64,000 nucleotides of DNA, taken from contig CAJNDS010000002.1 of assembly GCA_905221605.1 (NCBI GenBank), positions 707,881 through 771,880 on the forward strand, given 5' to 3'. The translations under genes were made by a program, and so were the position numbers. Every line of letters begins with the position of its first letter. Positions within the stretch are counted from its first letter, which is position 1. The notes under the pieces are model-generated. The model was not told the DNA's origin, did no database searches, and saw only the letters and a list, made by a program, of their open reading frames with translations. The DNA is from Symbiodinium natans. Its lineage: Eukaryota; Sar; Dinophyceae; Suessiales; Symbiodiniaceae. Shown piece after piece: positions 1-12,430 of this stretch.

Positions 1-29
1 GTGTAGGGTTTAGGGCTCAGAGCACTGCA

Positions 30-91
30 GCCGGATGCCGCATCACGAAGAAGATGGGGCGCTGCAGTACGGGCACAAAGCCGCAGAGAAG
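30..91 (-). CDS. Exon-like island at window edge
   Basis: After CCCTACAG the minus strand reads LLCGFVPVLQRPIFFVMRHP. Open and hydrophobic but short; boundaries uncertain. Confidence 0.3.
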
Positions 92-272
92 CTGTAGGGT
101 TTGGGGTATAGAGTATGGGGTAGCACAATGTCACAGGGTTTCTGTTGCATGGGCCACAGAGCTCTAGACCACATCCCGAAGCCCTCACCTGCCCTGAGCC
201 CCTAAATGCAGAACCCTAAACCCTAAACCCTAAACCCTAAACCCTAAACAGGTTAGAGATGCTGCCGCGAGC

Positions 273-326
273 CTGCACCTTCTTTTGGAGCATCTCCACA
301 TCATTCTCGAACTGAGTCAGGTGCAC
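273..326 (-). CDS. Coiled-coil exon (54 nt)
   Basis: VHLTQFENDVEMLQKKVQ between GTCTGCAG|GTG and GTGCAG|GCTCGC (GC donor). Strong coiled-coil composition; gene identity unknown. Confidence 0.6.
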
Positions 327-1252
327 CTGCAGACGCGAGTTTGTGCAACCCCTAAACCCTAAACCCTAAACGCCAAACCCTAAACCCCAAACCCTAAACC
401 CCAAACCCTAAACCCTAAACCCCAAACCCTAAACCCCAAACCCTAAACCCTTAACTCTAAACCCTAAACCCTAAGTTGAATTCTAGGCCGGGGCCCCAAC
501 AGTTCGGAGTAAGCCAGAAGCTAGCGGCTCAGGAATCCTCAGGCCCTCGGCCCGCGTGTCCAAAAATCCTCAGCCAGGAGCAGAAGGCTCCGCCACGTCG
601 AACATCCACATTTTGGGGATGTTCTCTTTTTATATTAGATTAAGAGTCCTTGATGGGGATTATAGTAGGGGGCTACTATGATCCCTATTAAGGACTGTTA
701 GTATAAGGGGGTTATAGTAGGGGATACTGAAATCCTGTTTGTAAGGACTGTTGAGTCTGAGGGGGAACATCCAAACATCCAGACCATCAAGTCGAAACGT
801 GTTGCACCGGTCCGGTCCTCAAGAAGCACCCCTGTCCCGACCTCACAGCACTTTGCTGTAAAACAAGAACCTTAAGGCTCCAAGAACTGTTATTCTAGGG
901 TTTTTGGGCCGACATGAGGTCTTTGGGCTATTTTAAGCCCAAGCCTAAACTTGATAGGCCCTACAGCTGCATACAGCCCTGAACCCTTTACTGGGCATCC
1001 GGGTTCATTCTGAGATTACGGCTTGGAGCCTGCTCGAGGCTGAGCAAGTTGAATTTGGGACGTTCCCAGGTTTCTCGCGCTTTCTTGTTGGTAGGAAGTC
1101 CTCGCAATTATTGACTGTTGAGTCGATCAGCAGTGATTCTTGCGTGTTTTGGCATGTGCTCGTTGTTGTCACTACTACGGCTTTCCCCTGACTCACTGAC
1201 ACCCCCACAACCCTAACACCTCTTGAAGATTTGAAGCATGCTGAAAGCCTCC

Positions 1253-1337
1253 CCAAACCCTAAACCCTAAACCCTAAACCCTAAACCCTAAACCCTAAAC
1301 CCTAAACCCTAAACCCTAAACCCTAAACCCTAAACCC
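1253..1337. repeat. CCCTAAA array
   Basis: About 12 units bordering the 1.35-kb exon. Confidence 0.9.
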
Positions 1338-1339
1338 CG

Positions 1340-1392
1340 AGAGCTCTCAAGACGGCCTTGAGCTGCTTGGGCTCAAGGTCCATTAAGTACTC
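1340..1392 (-). CDS. Helical micro-exon
   Basis: After AAGTGAG|GAG reads EYLMDLEPKQLKAVLRAL. A possible GC donor lies at CTCAAG|GCC. It directly borders a CCCTAAA array on its 3' side. Confidence 0.5.
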
Positions 1393-2164
1393 CTCACTTC
1401 AGGGCGCGCTGAGGCTTGGAAGTTTCGGGTTCAGGGTTTAGGGTTTAGGGTTTAGGGTTCATAGAGGTTGGGAGGTTTAGGGAATCTCCGAAATTAGAGT
1501 TTAGAGGTTTAGGGTTTACCTTCACGGTCCTACTATAAGGGTGCCCGTGTTTTCGTAAACCCACTAAGGGCTGACAGCCTAGTGTGTTGAGGTTTGAGTT
1601 TAGGCTGTAGGGCTTAAGGCTTAGGGTGTCGTGGTTTGGGGGTAAGGTTTAGGAGCCGGGTTTTCATCTCACAGTTTTGGGAACTGGGGGGGGGGGGGGG
1701 GGGGGGGCGTTTGGAGCTCGGAGGGTTTTGATGCTTAAGGTTTGGGGCTGAAAGAGCCTGGTGCTTGGGGGTACTGAACCGAAAGCTTCGGATGTTAGGG
1801 TTGCTGACCGCGGCCTACGGGCTGCACGACGCGATGCGGGGAAGAGAGAAGGGAGTCAAGATGAATGTCTTGAGTTGCGCTGCTTGCCAACGACATCGAG
1901 GCTTAACCCTAAACCCTAAACCCTAAACCCTAAACCCTCTGAACCCAAACCCAAACCAGACCCAACCCTTAAACAAAAAGTGAAGGCCTACTCAGTGGGA
2001 TGCAAGCAAGTTGCAAGTATATGATAGGTCTCTCTATTGGGACACAGTCCTCTACCCCAAACCCTTAACCCGAAACCCTAAACCCTAGACCCTAAACCCT
2101 GTAGCCCTAGAATCCCTACAACCTCCCAACCTCTATGAACCCTAAACCCTAAACCCTAAACCTC

Positions 2165-2292
2165 AGCTTGGGCCGCTGAATCTCGTGACCAAGGAGGCCG
2201 GATCTCTGTTTCAGACTCTCGGAAGAATTCCGGCGCTTCTCATCCCGAGTGGCGACTTAAGAGATGCCTGTCTGTCCAAAAACTTTCGCTGT
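2165..2292 (+). CDS. Possible exon-like island
   Basis: Plus strand open frame includes GPLNLVTKEAGSLFQTLGRI. All minus frames stop. Borders telomere-like repeats on both sides. Length alone does not exclude chance. Confidence 0.25.
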
Positions 2293-2383
2293 TTAGGGTT
2301 TAGGGTTTAGGGTTTAGGGTTTAGGGTTTAGGGTTTAGGGTTTAGGGTTTAGGTTTAGGGTTTAGGGTTTAGGGTTTAGGGTT
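2292..2383. repeat. TTTAGGG array
   Basis: About 13 units, one short unit (TTAGG) near 2350. Confidence 0.9.
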
Positions 2384-3052
2384 TGAACCGTACCGTGGTA
2401 GTGGATACGAAGATCGCGTGCCCGTACGGTATGCAGCGCATCGTCTCGTGGTTGACAACTGTGCACCGTGTGAGGCGGCGTCGGAAAATGACTTGATGAA
2501 GCCTCGCTTGAGTTAGCGCGCCCCCGATCGTTTCCCATGCTTTTCACCTATCGCACATTTATCCTATGACATCAAATACCTCCATCATTTTAGCGCGTCC
2601 CTTATCGATCCTCGGAATTTTGTCGCAACACCTGCGCCCTCTACTAAAACAAGCAAGCGGTAAGTTTGACCGCGCCTCATGTAAAAATCCACTAGCTGCT
2701 TGGTCCGGCTGTTCAGAAAAGCAAAGTTCCACATAAAGCTCTACAAACACAAGACCGGCAAAGTCCAAACACCGAATTTTAGACCCTAAACCCCAAACCC
2801 CAAACCCCAGACCCTAAACCCCAAACCCTAAGCCCTAAACCCTAAACCCTACGCGCAGCGTCATGTGGGAACGATTGAACACGAGCACTGCCCGTACAGC
2901 TCCAAGGAATCCCCAATCCCTAAACCCTGAACCCTGAAACTGAACCCTACACGATTCAGCCCCCTGGGTTAGTAGGGAATGGAGAATTTAAGGTGCCCAA
3001 AAACATCCCTTCAAACGTAATGGAGGACATTGAGTTCCCATGGGTACCCCAT

Positions 3053-3187
3053 TCCCTACTTGGAGGTTCATGCGTACTTATAACCCATACTAAAATAAGT
3101 CTACTTATAAGCGACCTGGAGGACTTAGGGGGCGTCTAAGTACAGTTTTAATTGGGGTTCGAGGTACCCTGAACCTCCAAGTACTAA
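3053..3187. mobile_element. TIR element, family B, diverged copy
   Basis: TACTTGGAGGTTCATG at the left, CCTGAACCTCCAAGTA at the right; CTTATAACCCA shared with the copy at 24.8 kb. Confidence 0.55.
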
Positions 3188-3833
3188 GAACCAGTAAATC
3201 AGTGGCCGATCTAAGTCACAGGCCTGTGTGGGTAGCAAAAGCTAGGTTAAGACGGTTATAAAAACCCTAAACCCTATAAACTCCAGGGTTTAGGGTTTAG
3301 GGTTTAGGGTCTAGACCCCAAGTGGCCAAATTGTAGTTCCTCTTTTTGGGGATCTGTTCGATGAGAAGCAGCAAATACGTACGCCACCCAATATAGGAAA
3401 AGACATCGGGGGCCCAGGTATACTAGCTTCCCCCGCAACCCTGATATTGAACGGCTGCTGTTGCTTCATGGCTTATCAGGCAACCGACCACCAAAAAATG
3501 GCGAACAGGGCATCTTCCAGGCAAACGCTAGCCAGGTTGGCCCTTAAAACCAAGTCTGGCTAAACTAAACCCTACACCCTACACCCTAAACCCTAAACCT
3601 AAACCCTAACCGTAAATCGAAGATTAAGACCAGCGCGAAGCCGCCTCCTCAAGCTCGTAAAACCATTTGGGTCTTTCCCAAAATCGGGGCGTACCCCATT
3701 TGTACAGCTCTATGACCACCCTGTGACATAAAAAGCCTTAGCAAGAGGCCAGTACGAAGGCCGGACTCGGTGTGTGGTGCCACCATACAGAGACTAGGGT
3801 TTGTAAGGTTTGGGTCTCCTTGAAACCCAGAAC

Positions 3834-3910
3834 CCTAACCCTAAACCCTAAACCCTAAACCCTAAACCCTAAACCCTAAACCCTAAACCCTAAACCCTAA
3901 ACCCTAAACC
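3834..3910. repeat. CCCTAAA array
   Basis: About 11 units, next to the 21-bp minisatellite. Confidence 0.9.
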
Positions 3911-3944
3911 ACTCTTTCATATATAATATAAATGTTAATGGCTT

Positions 3945-4434
3945 TGCGGGCAAGGTCCGAAAATTAGTGGGCAAGGTCCGAAAATTAGCGGGCAAGGTCC
4001 GAAAATTAGCGGGCAAGGTCCGAAAATTAGCGGGCAAGGTCCGAAAATCAGCGGGCAAGGTCCATTGGCTGCCCCACGACCTTGCCCACTAATTTTCGGA
4101 CCTTGCCCGCTGACCCACGACCTTGCCCACTGATTTGCGGACCTTGCCCACTAATTTTCGGACCTTGCCCGCTAATTTTCGGACCTTGCCCGCTAATTTT
4201 CGGACCCGGGAAAGGCCCCGGGCAAGGTCCGAAAGGCAAGGTCCGAAAATTAGCGGGCAAGGTCCGAAAATTAGTGGGCAAGGTCCGAAAATTAGCGGGC
4301 AAGGTCCGAAAATTAGCGGGCAAGGTCCGAAAATTAGCGGGCAAGGTCCGAAAATTAGCGGGCAAGGTCCGAAAATTAGCGGGCAAGGTCCGAAATTTAG
4401 CGGGCAAGGTCCGAAAATCAGTGGGCAAGGTCCT
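3945..4434. repeat. 21-bp minisatellite with an inverted block
   Basis: Unit GGGCAAGGTCCGAAAATTAGC. Direct units at about 3948-4064, inverted units 4074-4204, then direct units 4222-4432, giving a large palindrome. The 21-bp period leaves all frames open, so the ~200-aa ORFs here are artefacts. Confidence 0.88.
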
Positions 4435-4435
4435 T

Positions 4436-4438
<3 letters not shown>

Positions 4439-4482
<44 letters not shown>

Positions 4483-4504
4483 CCCCCCCCCCCCCCCCCC
4501 CCCC

Positions 4505-4537
<33 letters not shown>

Positions 4538-4613
4538 CCCCGCCCCCCCCCCCCCCTCCCCCTCTCCCCCCCCCCCCCCTCCCCCCCTCTCCCCCCCCCT
4601 CCCCACCCCACCC
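4439..4613. repeat. Poly-C tract (~175 bp)
   Basis: Almost pure C with scattered A, G and T, directly after the minisatellite. Could be real or a consensus error. Confidence 0.8.
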
Positions 4614-6149
4614 CATGCACTGGGTCATTTGCAAAGCCACTGGCTGGCATGAGGGTTGAGGAGCCCTAAAATTTAGGGTTCAAGGGTTCAGGGCTGAGGG
4701 TTCTACGGTGGTTGAAGGTTCAGGGACAAGAGCGTAGGGTTAAGAATTTGGGTTGCGTGTGAAACTTTTATTGTCTTAATGGTATGGGATTCTCTGGGTG
4801 GGTGGGTACTTTTCGGGCGCTTGAAAGGCTGCCAGCCTAGTGAATGCTTGAACTTTGAGATGCTGAACCCTAAACCCTAAACCCTAAACCCAAACATCCC
4901 CACGCCCCTCATGGAAGCCTTTACAAATCCAAAGCCCGCAACTCTTGGAAGGCCATGAAACCAAAGCCTATAAGCGCCTCTTAGTTGCTGAGTTCAGAAG
5001 CTCCCCCAAAAAGTGGACACTTTCAGGTCTATGGGGGATTGATTATAGTATCCCAAAAGGTGTAAAGTGTACTGATTCAGCTACTATAAGGCCCAAGCCC
5101 GTAAACCTGTAACCCGGACACCCTAAACAACAAAAACCCTAGACCCCGAAACCCGACAAACCCCCATAAGCCCCTCCACCTAAAAGCCCGGTCATGAGCG
5201 CCTAAGCCCCTAAATCTGTAACCCGTACACCGTACACCCCTAAACACTAAACACCTCTAGACCCCGAAACCCTACAAACCCCTCCATACAAAGAGGGGCC
5301 CTCTTACTATACCAACTATAGTTAAGGGACTTATAACCTACTTTAGGATCCTTATAACCCAAGTTAGGGCCCTTACAACTCTACTTACGTATAACTAGGG
5401 GGGGGGGCCCTCCTTGTAAGCCCCTCCACCTAAAAGCCCTTATGGCTGGCCTCCGTAAGGACGGTCTTGTCTGAACTGACCTCTCTGAGCCTGCGGAAGC
5501 GCAGTCCGGGCCCTAAATAGGGGTTTGGGGTTTAGGGTTTAGGATTTAGGGTTTAGGGTTCAGGGATGTGAGGGTGGCTTTTTTAATTGGGGTGGCAATA
5601 GTAATATTCGCCAGGCCAGAGGGCCCCAGCCGAAGACTACTTTCCATTACGGGAGGTTTTCGGGCCGATGTATGTAAACAAGTCTATATAGGGGGGTCCG
5701 GTGATAATAAGAATGGGGTGGCAATTGTAAAATTTCTCTGGCCAGGAATTGAAAATTTTACTGAAAATGCAGGACAGCAAACAGACCAAGTCGGGCCGGC
5801 AGAGCAAAAGGAGCTGCAGAGAGCAAGCAGAAGCCTTCAAGACAAAGCAAAGCAGACCCTGACAGCTGACCCCCCCCAGACCCCCAGACCCCAGACCCCC
5901 AGAATCCTCATAATTGACACCCCCTCTTTTTTTCCACCCCCTCCAAGCCCCGGGGACCAAAACAAGATTTGGGGGGGCGGGGGGGGGGGGGTTTATTAAA
6001 GCGACCCTAACATTAAAGGTTTGCATGAAGGTTGAGTTTAGGGTTCAACGTTTGGGGAATAAGGTTTTGGTAGAGCGTAGCACCATGGACTGTTGGATCC
6101 GTAGTCGTACTAGTACTAGTACCAGCCTAAACCCTAAACCCTAATACCC

Positions 6150-6960
6150 TACACCCCAGAAGTATATCAATTTCCTAGCCCATACGCATTATGTGGTGTT
6201 GTGGAACTAGGTATTGTGGACATCTAAACATTTAGAAGTTACATCAGACTCACGTTGTTTCCTATAAATAATCCTTGGCAATTATACGTTGCTCTTACTG
6301 TAATTCTATTTCTCCTTACAGGATTGAATGCTTTTTGTGGGACTGGAATTCACTTCTCATAGAACTATTTTCTTGTGTCTTATCATCTGCTATTTGGATT
6401 ACGTTATAGTTTTCACAGTTGGTCTCGGGATCTATTTCGAGGAGTCACTAAAAATGAAGTCTGTGTAAAAACATGTTTATTTACTTTTGGGGGGGGGGTT
6501 CTAGTTTCTAAGGCTCTAAATATTTGTGTCCTAATTTTGGACATCGTTCCATTCCTTTATCTTGTCCAACTTTACGTGAAGCGTTCTATCTTCCTTGTGA
6601 ACTACCGTTTGCTAAAACACTTCTTTTATCTATTGCTGCTGTATCTTTAGGGCATGCTTTTGTTCATGTAGAAACTTCATAATCAACTAGCAACTTGACT
6701 TCGCAGTCGTTAATATGCATCTGTTGATTAGTTTTCGATTAAAGAACTTCGTTTCCCCACATATTTGATTCATGATTCACTTTATGGTTGTCTTTTCTTT
6801 GTCTTGCAGCATTACATGTCTTTCATCTAATTATTGGAACTTCGTGTCTTGTTCTTATCTTCTTGTCTTGCGGTCGTTTTGTTCACGCGTAAAGGCCCTC
6901 ATCCATGCGCAAAGTACGCCTGTGATATAGGACTTGTAGAGCATACATGGTTCGTTCGTT
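6150..6960. other. AT-rich island of different composition
   Basis: About 800 bp with no telomere-like units and T-rich text on the plus strand, unlike both sides. A 91-aa ORF (6375-6650) is hydrophobic because of T-richness. Origin unknown. Confidence 0.55.
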
Positions 6961-7165
6961 GAAGGACCCCTTGAACCCTTCAATGGTGACCCCTTCTATA
7001 CCCCTTATATACAGTACTACAACCCAAGGGCCCATACCCTAAACCCTAAACCCTCAACCCTAAACCCTAAACCCTTGAACGAAGGTAGGGGGGGCACATG
7101 AAGGGACCAAGTAACCTCCCTTAGACCCAAAGACAGTTTGAACGCCTAAAAAGCCTAAATAATAC

Positions 7166-7420
7166 AGGCCGGTGGCCTCTGCATCTGTTACCCTTATACC
7201 TTTTTTTTGCCTAATAAGAACCCCCTACAGAACAGAAACCCTACTTGAAGAGACCACCAGGCAATATGAGGCCTAAACTACAGGCCTGAATTATACAGGC
7301 CGGTGGCCTCTTTATCTGTTACCCTTATGCCTCAAAACAGCCCCCAGATACCCTAAGAAGAACCCCCTACAAAACAGAAACCCTACTTAAAGAGACCACC
7401 AGGCAATATAAGGCCTAAAC
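7166..7420. repeat. ~125-bp tandem duplication
   Basis: ACAGGCCGGTGGCCTCT...GAGACCACCAGGCAATAT...GGCCTAAACTAC appears twice in direct order. Each unit has inverted ends (GCCGGTGGCCTCT / AGAGACCACCAGGC), so it may be a duplicated TIR element. Confidence 0.65.
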
Positions 7421-8187
7421 TACCAGTTGCTTATTAACCCCCCCCCCCAAAAAAAAAAAAACAAGAAAAAAAGTCTTCCTTATCAAGGGGAACATAGGTT
7501 TCTTGATCTGTATTTCTTTTGGGGTTCTTCAGCAAGTAGTAGTAACCCCTTGAAAAAAAACCTTGCAAGCAACAGCCTCATAAGCCCCGACACGCTTGCC
7601 GGCGCCATCCCGCAACTTAGTTGGCTCTCCTGGACCCTCAACCCTAATCCCTAAGCCCTAAAACCCTAAACCCTAAACCCTAAACCCCTAAACCGTGTCG
7701 GGCCCTGGGATCGAGTAACCCCAAGGCTCGCTCCAGTGCTCGGTTGTCAACATACACCAGTAAGACCCAAATCCTTAAACCGCGGCCATATTTTAGGGTT
7801 TAGGGTTTAGGGTTTAGGCGGTTTAGGGCTTAGGGTTTAGTTTAGGGTTTAGGATGTGGGGTTTAGGGTTTAGGGCTTAGGGTTTAGCCTCACATCTTGA
7901 ACGCCAAGCCCTCGACCTTGTGCCCTGAACCTGAAACCCTAAACCCCGAACCCTACACTGACTGACCTCAAACCTTGGGGGACAACATGAACCCTCAAAG
8001 GTGTATGGTTCATACACCTTGATAGGAAGTATAGTAGTATGGGGTATATGACCCCTAAACCCTAAACAACTCTAAACCCTAAACCCTAAGCCCTAAACCC
8101 TAAACCCTAAACTCTGAACCCTAAACCCTAAACCCTAAACCCTAAGCCCAACTTTTGGGTTCATTTGGTCCTCAGGGAACCCAGGGC

Positions 8188-8234
8188 CTCTCTGTGGCGG
8201 CATGACGCCTCTCCGCGTCCAGGGTCGCTTTGGC
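8188..8234 (-). CDS. Coiled-coil micro-exon
   Basis: AKATLDAERRHAATE plus two bases, between ACGACAG|GCC and CAGAGAG|GCC. Typical charged heptad composition. Confidence 0.58.
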
Positions 8235-8826
8235 CTGTCGTCAGGGATTTTCAAGTCGAAGAGGGAAGCTCACACCTCGGGGTTTAGGGTTTAGGGTTTA
8301 GGGTTTAGGGTATAGGGTTTAGGGTTTAGGGTTTAGGGTTTAATGTTTAGGGTTTAGGGTTTAGGGTTTACGGTGGAAGACTCGCCTCATCAAGAACATG
8401 AGCAAGACGCAGTCTGGAAGGATCGAGAAGTTCTAGCTGGCCAAATTTTGCGGGCTGAATAATTAGAACAGGGTTTTGGCGGGGGGGGGGGGGGGGGTGA
8501 TTATAGTATATCTACAAAGGAACCATAAGGGAATACTACCTATAGTATGCCCTCCCCAACCCAAGCAAGCCCCAAATCCTCATGACCCAAATTCTCTAAT
8601 AGCTCCTTGAACCCTAACAACTCGAATAGCCCCCCCACACCCGCACCCTAACAGCCCTAAGAAATCTAAGCTTCAAGAACCCTAGCAACCTCGTAAACCC
8701 TAAACCCCCAAAAGCCCTGGCAGCCCTAAACCCTAAACCCTAAACACTAAACACAAAACCCTAAACCCTAACAACCCCAAAGCCTTAAACTGCACGGAAG
8801 CGAAAAGAAGAGGGACACGCTCCCAC

Positions 8827-8862
8827 CTCAGTCTGCATCTTATGGAGGAGCTCCTGGATATC
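8827..8862 (-). CDS. 36-nt micro-exon
   Basis: DIQELLHKMQTE between ACTGCAG|GAT and ACTGAG|GTGGGA. A TIR element of family E (8875-9060) begins 12 bases upstream of the acceptor, so this intron 3' end lies at an element. Confidence 0.58.
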
Positions 8863-8874
8863 CTGCAGTTTACT

Positions 8875-9060
8875 ACTATTTGCTTGAGAACCACCGAGAA
8901 AAAAGAACAGTGACCATCCCTGAAATGCCCTTTATAAGGAAGAAGAGATTTTGTTTGAGAATCCCTGAAGTGCCCCATATAAGGAAGAATAGGTTTTTTT
9001 GTTTGTTATTGTTATTATTTTTTTTTTTTGGGGGGGGGGGCTTCTTAAGCAAATAGTAGC
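8875..9060. mobile_element. TIR element, family E
   Basis: CTATTTGCTTGAGAACCACC left and CTTCTTAAGCAAATAGTAG right, with poly-T/poly-G before the right arm. A ~60-bp internal direct duplication (AATCCCTGAAGTGCCC-like) is visible. Confidence 0.62.
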
Positions 9061-9785
9061 TTGGGGTTTAGGGCCTAGGGGGGCTCCGACCTTGAGTCCA
9101 TACCCCCTGCCGCCCTTGTTTGTCTCCCCTGTAGGTTTTTCGGGTTGATAGGAGGCCTCTCCCCGAAACCCTAAACAGAATCCTGCGAGCCTGAAATAGG
9201 GTTTGCAAGACTCTTTTGGGGTTTCGGACTTCGGCATTCAGGTATCACGGTCACACATTGGGTTGAGGCTTTCGGGGGTGTCGCGTTGAGGGGTCAGGGT
9301 TTTGAAAAGGGTTTAGGGTTTTGCGGGGTTTAGGGTTTGGGTGTTTACGGTTTCAGGGTTTGCGTGATTAAGATTACAGTCTGAGAGCAGAGCACATACG
9401 TGAAAAGTTCGCATAATGCACTTTCATTTGGGGGTGGTGTGTGGGCTGTAAGGTTTGGAAGCCTGTGTCACTTTTACTCCTCGACTCCGAAGCCTTTCAA
9501 TTTTCTTCTTGTTACTTTATTTACCTATATATATGTATACATATTGTGTTTTATGTACATGGGGGTTTCCGAAAAGAGGGCTACCCTTTCTTGAGGTTCC
9601 TATGACAAGGATTTCCCCGTCTTCTGGGGGGGGTATGTGGTGGGTACCCCTGTTTTCGGAAATGCCCATATACACATGTATGGCGTGGCTGAAACATCCT
9701 GAACACCACCCTCAACCCTGCGACCATACAAAACCTGCAAGAACCCCAACAGCCCTAAACCCTAAAACCCTTAAACCGCATCCCA

Positions 9786-9831
9786 TCCTCTCCTTGTCCG
9801 CCTCCGGGGCATCTTCCCCCTTCTCTGCGGC
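9786..9831 (-). CDS. Charged exon
   Basis: After CCCAAG|GCC reads AAEKGEDAPEADKERMG, an acidic/basic low-complexity coding stretch, with GA donors available. Function unknown. Confidence 0.5.
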
Positions 9832-11844
9832 CTTGGGATGCTCTGGTATAGGGTTTAGGGTTTAGGGTATAGGGCTCGGGCTTAGGGCTAAATACAGGAG
9901 GAGCCCGCCCGGCAGATAGAAGTAGACTTACTTATGCTACAAGGCTACTGTGAATATGGCTTGCAGCCAAGGGCTCCTAGCAGGTAAAGTCACAAGTCAC
10001 AAGGGCCTTAACTTTGGGGTATCGTATGACGAGTGTTCTAGCCCCTCAGCGAAAGCCACCATAGGGGAAGGGGGGGAAGGTGGGAAGGGGGGGAAGGGAA
10101 GGGGGCAAGGGTGGGAAGGGAGGGGGGGGGGGGAAGGGGGAAGGGGGTGTGCAGTTCAGACTCGGACAGGACACAACTAGGACACAACTCGCTCGGTTGT
10201 TGATTGTTTTTCGCCGCCCCTTGGCACATCTGCGTCTGTGCTTCTCATGATCATAGCACTAGTAGTGATAGTGATACTAGTACTATACTCGTAAGGGTTT
10301 TAGAAATAGGCGTGGTTGTATATAGTAGGGGTACCCCTCCCTCCCAGCCCCCCCCCCCCCCCCCCCCCCGCATATATGCACGTAAAAACAGTTCCAGACG
10401 CCGTCTCTGTGTGGGAATAGCAATAGTCATCGTAAGTGTTGCAGCTAGCATCAGTCGTAGTACTAGACGAAACTAGCATTAGTGTTGCTCCTGTTTAGGG
10501 TTTAGGGTTTAGGGTTTAGGGTTTAGGGTTTAGGGTTTAGGACTGTGAGTGTCTCCGCCATGCGGTCGCCGGGCAAATCGCCAGGCAACCCGACTGACAA
10601 GCCGCAAAATAAGGTCTAACCGACCCCCCCCCTCCCCCCCCGCAAAACCTAAAACCCAACCCCGCCGGGGCAACGTAAAAACTCTAAGAGGGTATACCAC
10701 CCTGGTATATACATTCATGGGCGTGGTCCTGCGACAGGGGGGTTTCGGGAAACGGTAAAGGGTTTAGCCAATGCAAAGGCCGGGCCATTCCCCTTTGTTC
10801 TGGGAGGGTTCATATCTTTGGGGCCTGGGTTCTTCCATGACCCGGAAGCCCTTAAACCACAAACCCCTAAACCACAACACCCCTGAACCCTAAATTGAAA
10901 CCCCTACACCCTAAAACCCCCAAACCCAAAAAATCCTAACCCCTAAACCCAAACCCTGGAAACTCTCGAACCCCTTGAAACCCTTGAAGCCTTTGAAACC
11001 CTTGAAGCCCTAAAGCGTGAACCCTAAACCCTAACCCTAAACCCTAAACCCTAACCCTAAACCCCAAACCCCAAGCCCCAAACCCTAAACTCCATAAACC
11101 CTAAACCCTAACCCGTAACGCCTTGAAACCCCAAACCCTAAACCCTTGAAACTCTGAATCCTCGAACCCCCGAAGTTCCCGCCTCCATGGCCCCCTCCAG
11201 AAAAGACAAGGCCTCCCAGGGTTGAAACACCAGACCCAACCGTGACCCAGGAATAAAACAGGGTCTAGGGTTTAGGGTTTAGGGTTTAGGGTTTAGGGCT
11301 AGAAATTACAAAAGGTGCCCATGTTGTTTTCAAGGTGGTTACAAGGGAACCTAAACCCTAAAGAAAAGGAAATAAGGGCCTGCTCTGTGTCCTGCTGAAG
11401 CAGGCAGGCTGTTGGGCCCTGCTTTGCTGCAGAGGGCGCATTGTTGAGGTTCCCGAAACCCTAAACCCTAAACCCTAAACCCCAAACCCCAAACCCCAAA
11501 CCCTAAACCCTAAACCTGGTTACATGGCCTGTTAGTACGGGACCTTGAATGGGGAACCCTTAAAAACCCTGTACGACGCAAGGGCCCATACTTCAGAAGT
11601 GCTTAAAGGAGGTAAGGGACCCTTCGATCCCCCCCTTCCCCCCCTGAACCCTAATCCCGAAACCCCCGCCCAAACTACCCATAAAAAGGTTACAGGGCCC
11701 TTCGTAGTAGGGGCTTGGGGCCAAAAAGAAGGTGGTTGGGGGCTTCTGGCGGCATTCTGGGCCAGACCCTCAACCAGAGAATTCAATTACGTAGGGTTAG
11801 GGTTTAGAAGTTTGGAGGTTTAGGGTTGTCGGGTTCAGGTTTAC

Positions 11845-11928
11845 CGAACGCCCAAGAACTGTCCGCCTTTTCATGCACTTCGAGGGTCTGCTTGTGGAGG
11901 TGCGCGTCGCGCACCAGCTCGTTCATGT
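11845..11928 (-). CDS. Helical exon
   Basis: From CTCCCAG|AC to TTCG|GTAAAC. Reads MNELVRDAHLHKQTLEVHEK then ADSSWAF. Canonical acceptor with pyrimidine tract and GT donor support it. Confidence 0.62.
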
Positions 11929-11983
11929 CTGGGAGGAAGTGAAAGGATTCAGGGTGCTGAGGGTTGAGGGTTTCCGAGGGTTG

Positions 11984-12135
11984 GGTTTAGGGTTTAGGGT
12001 TTAGGGTTTAGGGTTTAGGGTTTAGGGTTTAGGGTTTAGGGTTTAGGGTTTAGGGTTTAGGGTTTAGGGTTTAGGGTTTAGGGTTTAGGGTTTAGGGTTT
12101 AGGGTTTAGGGTTGAGGGTTTAGGGTTTAGGGTTT
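11984..12135. repeat. TTTAGGG array
   Basis: About 20 nearly perfect TTTAGGG units on the plus strand. Confidence 0.9.
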
Positions 12136-12430
12136 TGGGTTTTGGGGTTCAGGGACTTGAGGATTCGGGAGTTTACGGGGTTTAGGGACTCGAGGGGTTT
12201 CAGTGGCTAGAGATTTGGGGTGTAGGTTTCAAAACGAATTGTCGTTTCTCTCCTCCTTGTTGTCTAGGGTCTTATTCAAGCACGTCCATGACCACCATGA
12301 CAATGTAAACAAAACATCTTATCTAAGGTACTGCAATATCTTTTTGCAAAAAATGTCTGCAAAACACTCTTCTTCAATTTCTCGGCATCGAACTAAGCAC
12401 CCAGGCTGACATCTGCAAGCACATGTTCTT

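Larger units (their letters stand above)
1400..8180. other. Region without supported exons except weak islands
   Basis: Telomere-like blocks, the 21-bp array, poly-C, TIR elements and a T-rich, AT-rich 800-bp segment at 6150-6960. Small ORFs at 2362-2547, 2559-2768, 5568-5999 and 6375-6650 have no recognisable content. Confidence 0.6.

Noticed and set aside
4048-4669. Several 60-200 aa ORFs on both strands
   Set aside because: Translations of the 21-bp array and the poly-C tract.
5568-6026. ORFs of 143 and 129 aa
   Set aside because: Overlapping frames on opposite strands over low-complexity and duplicated text; no domain.
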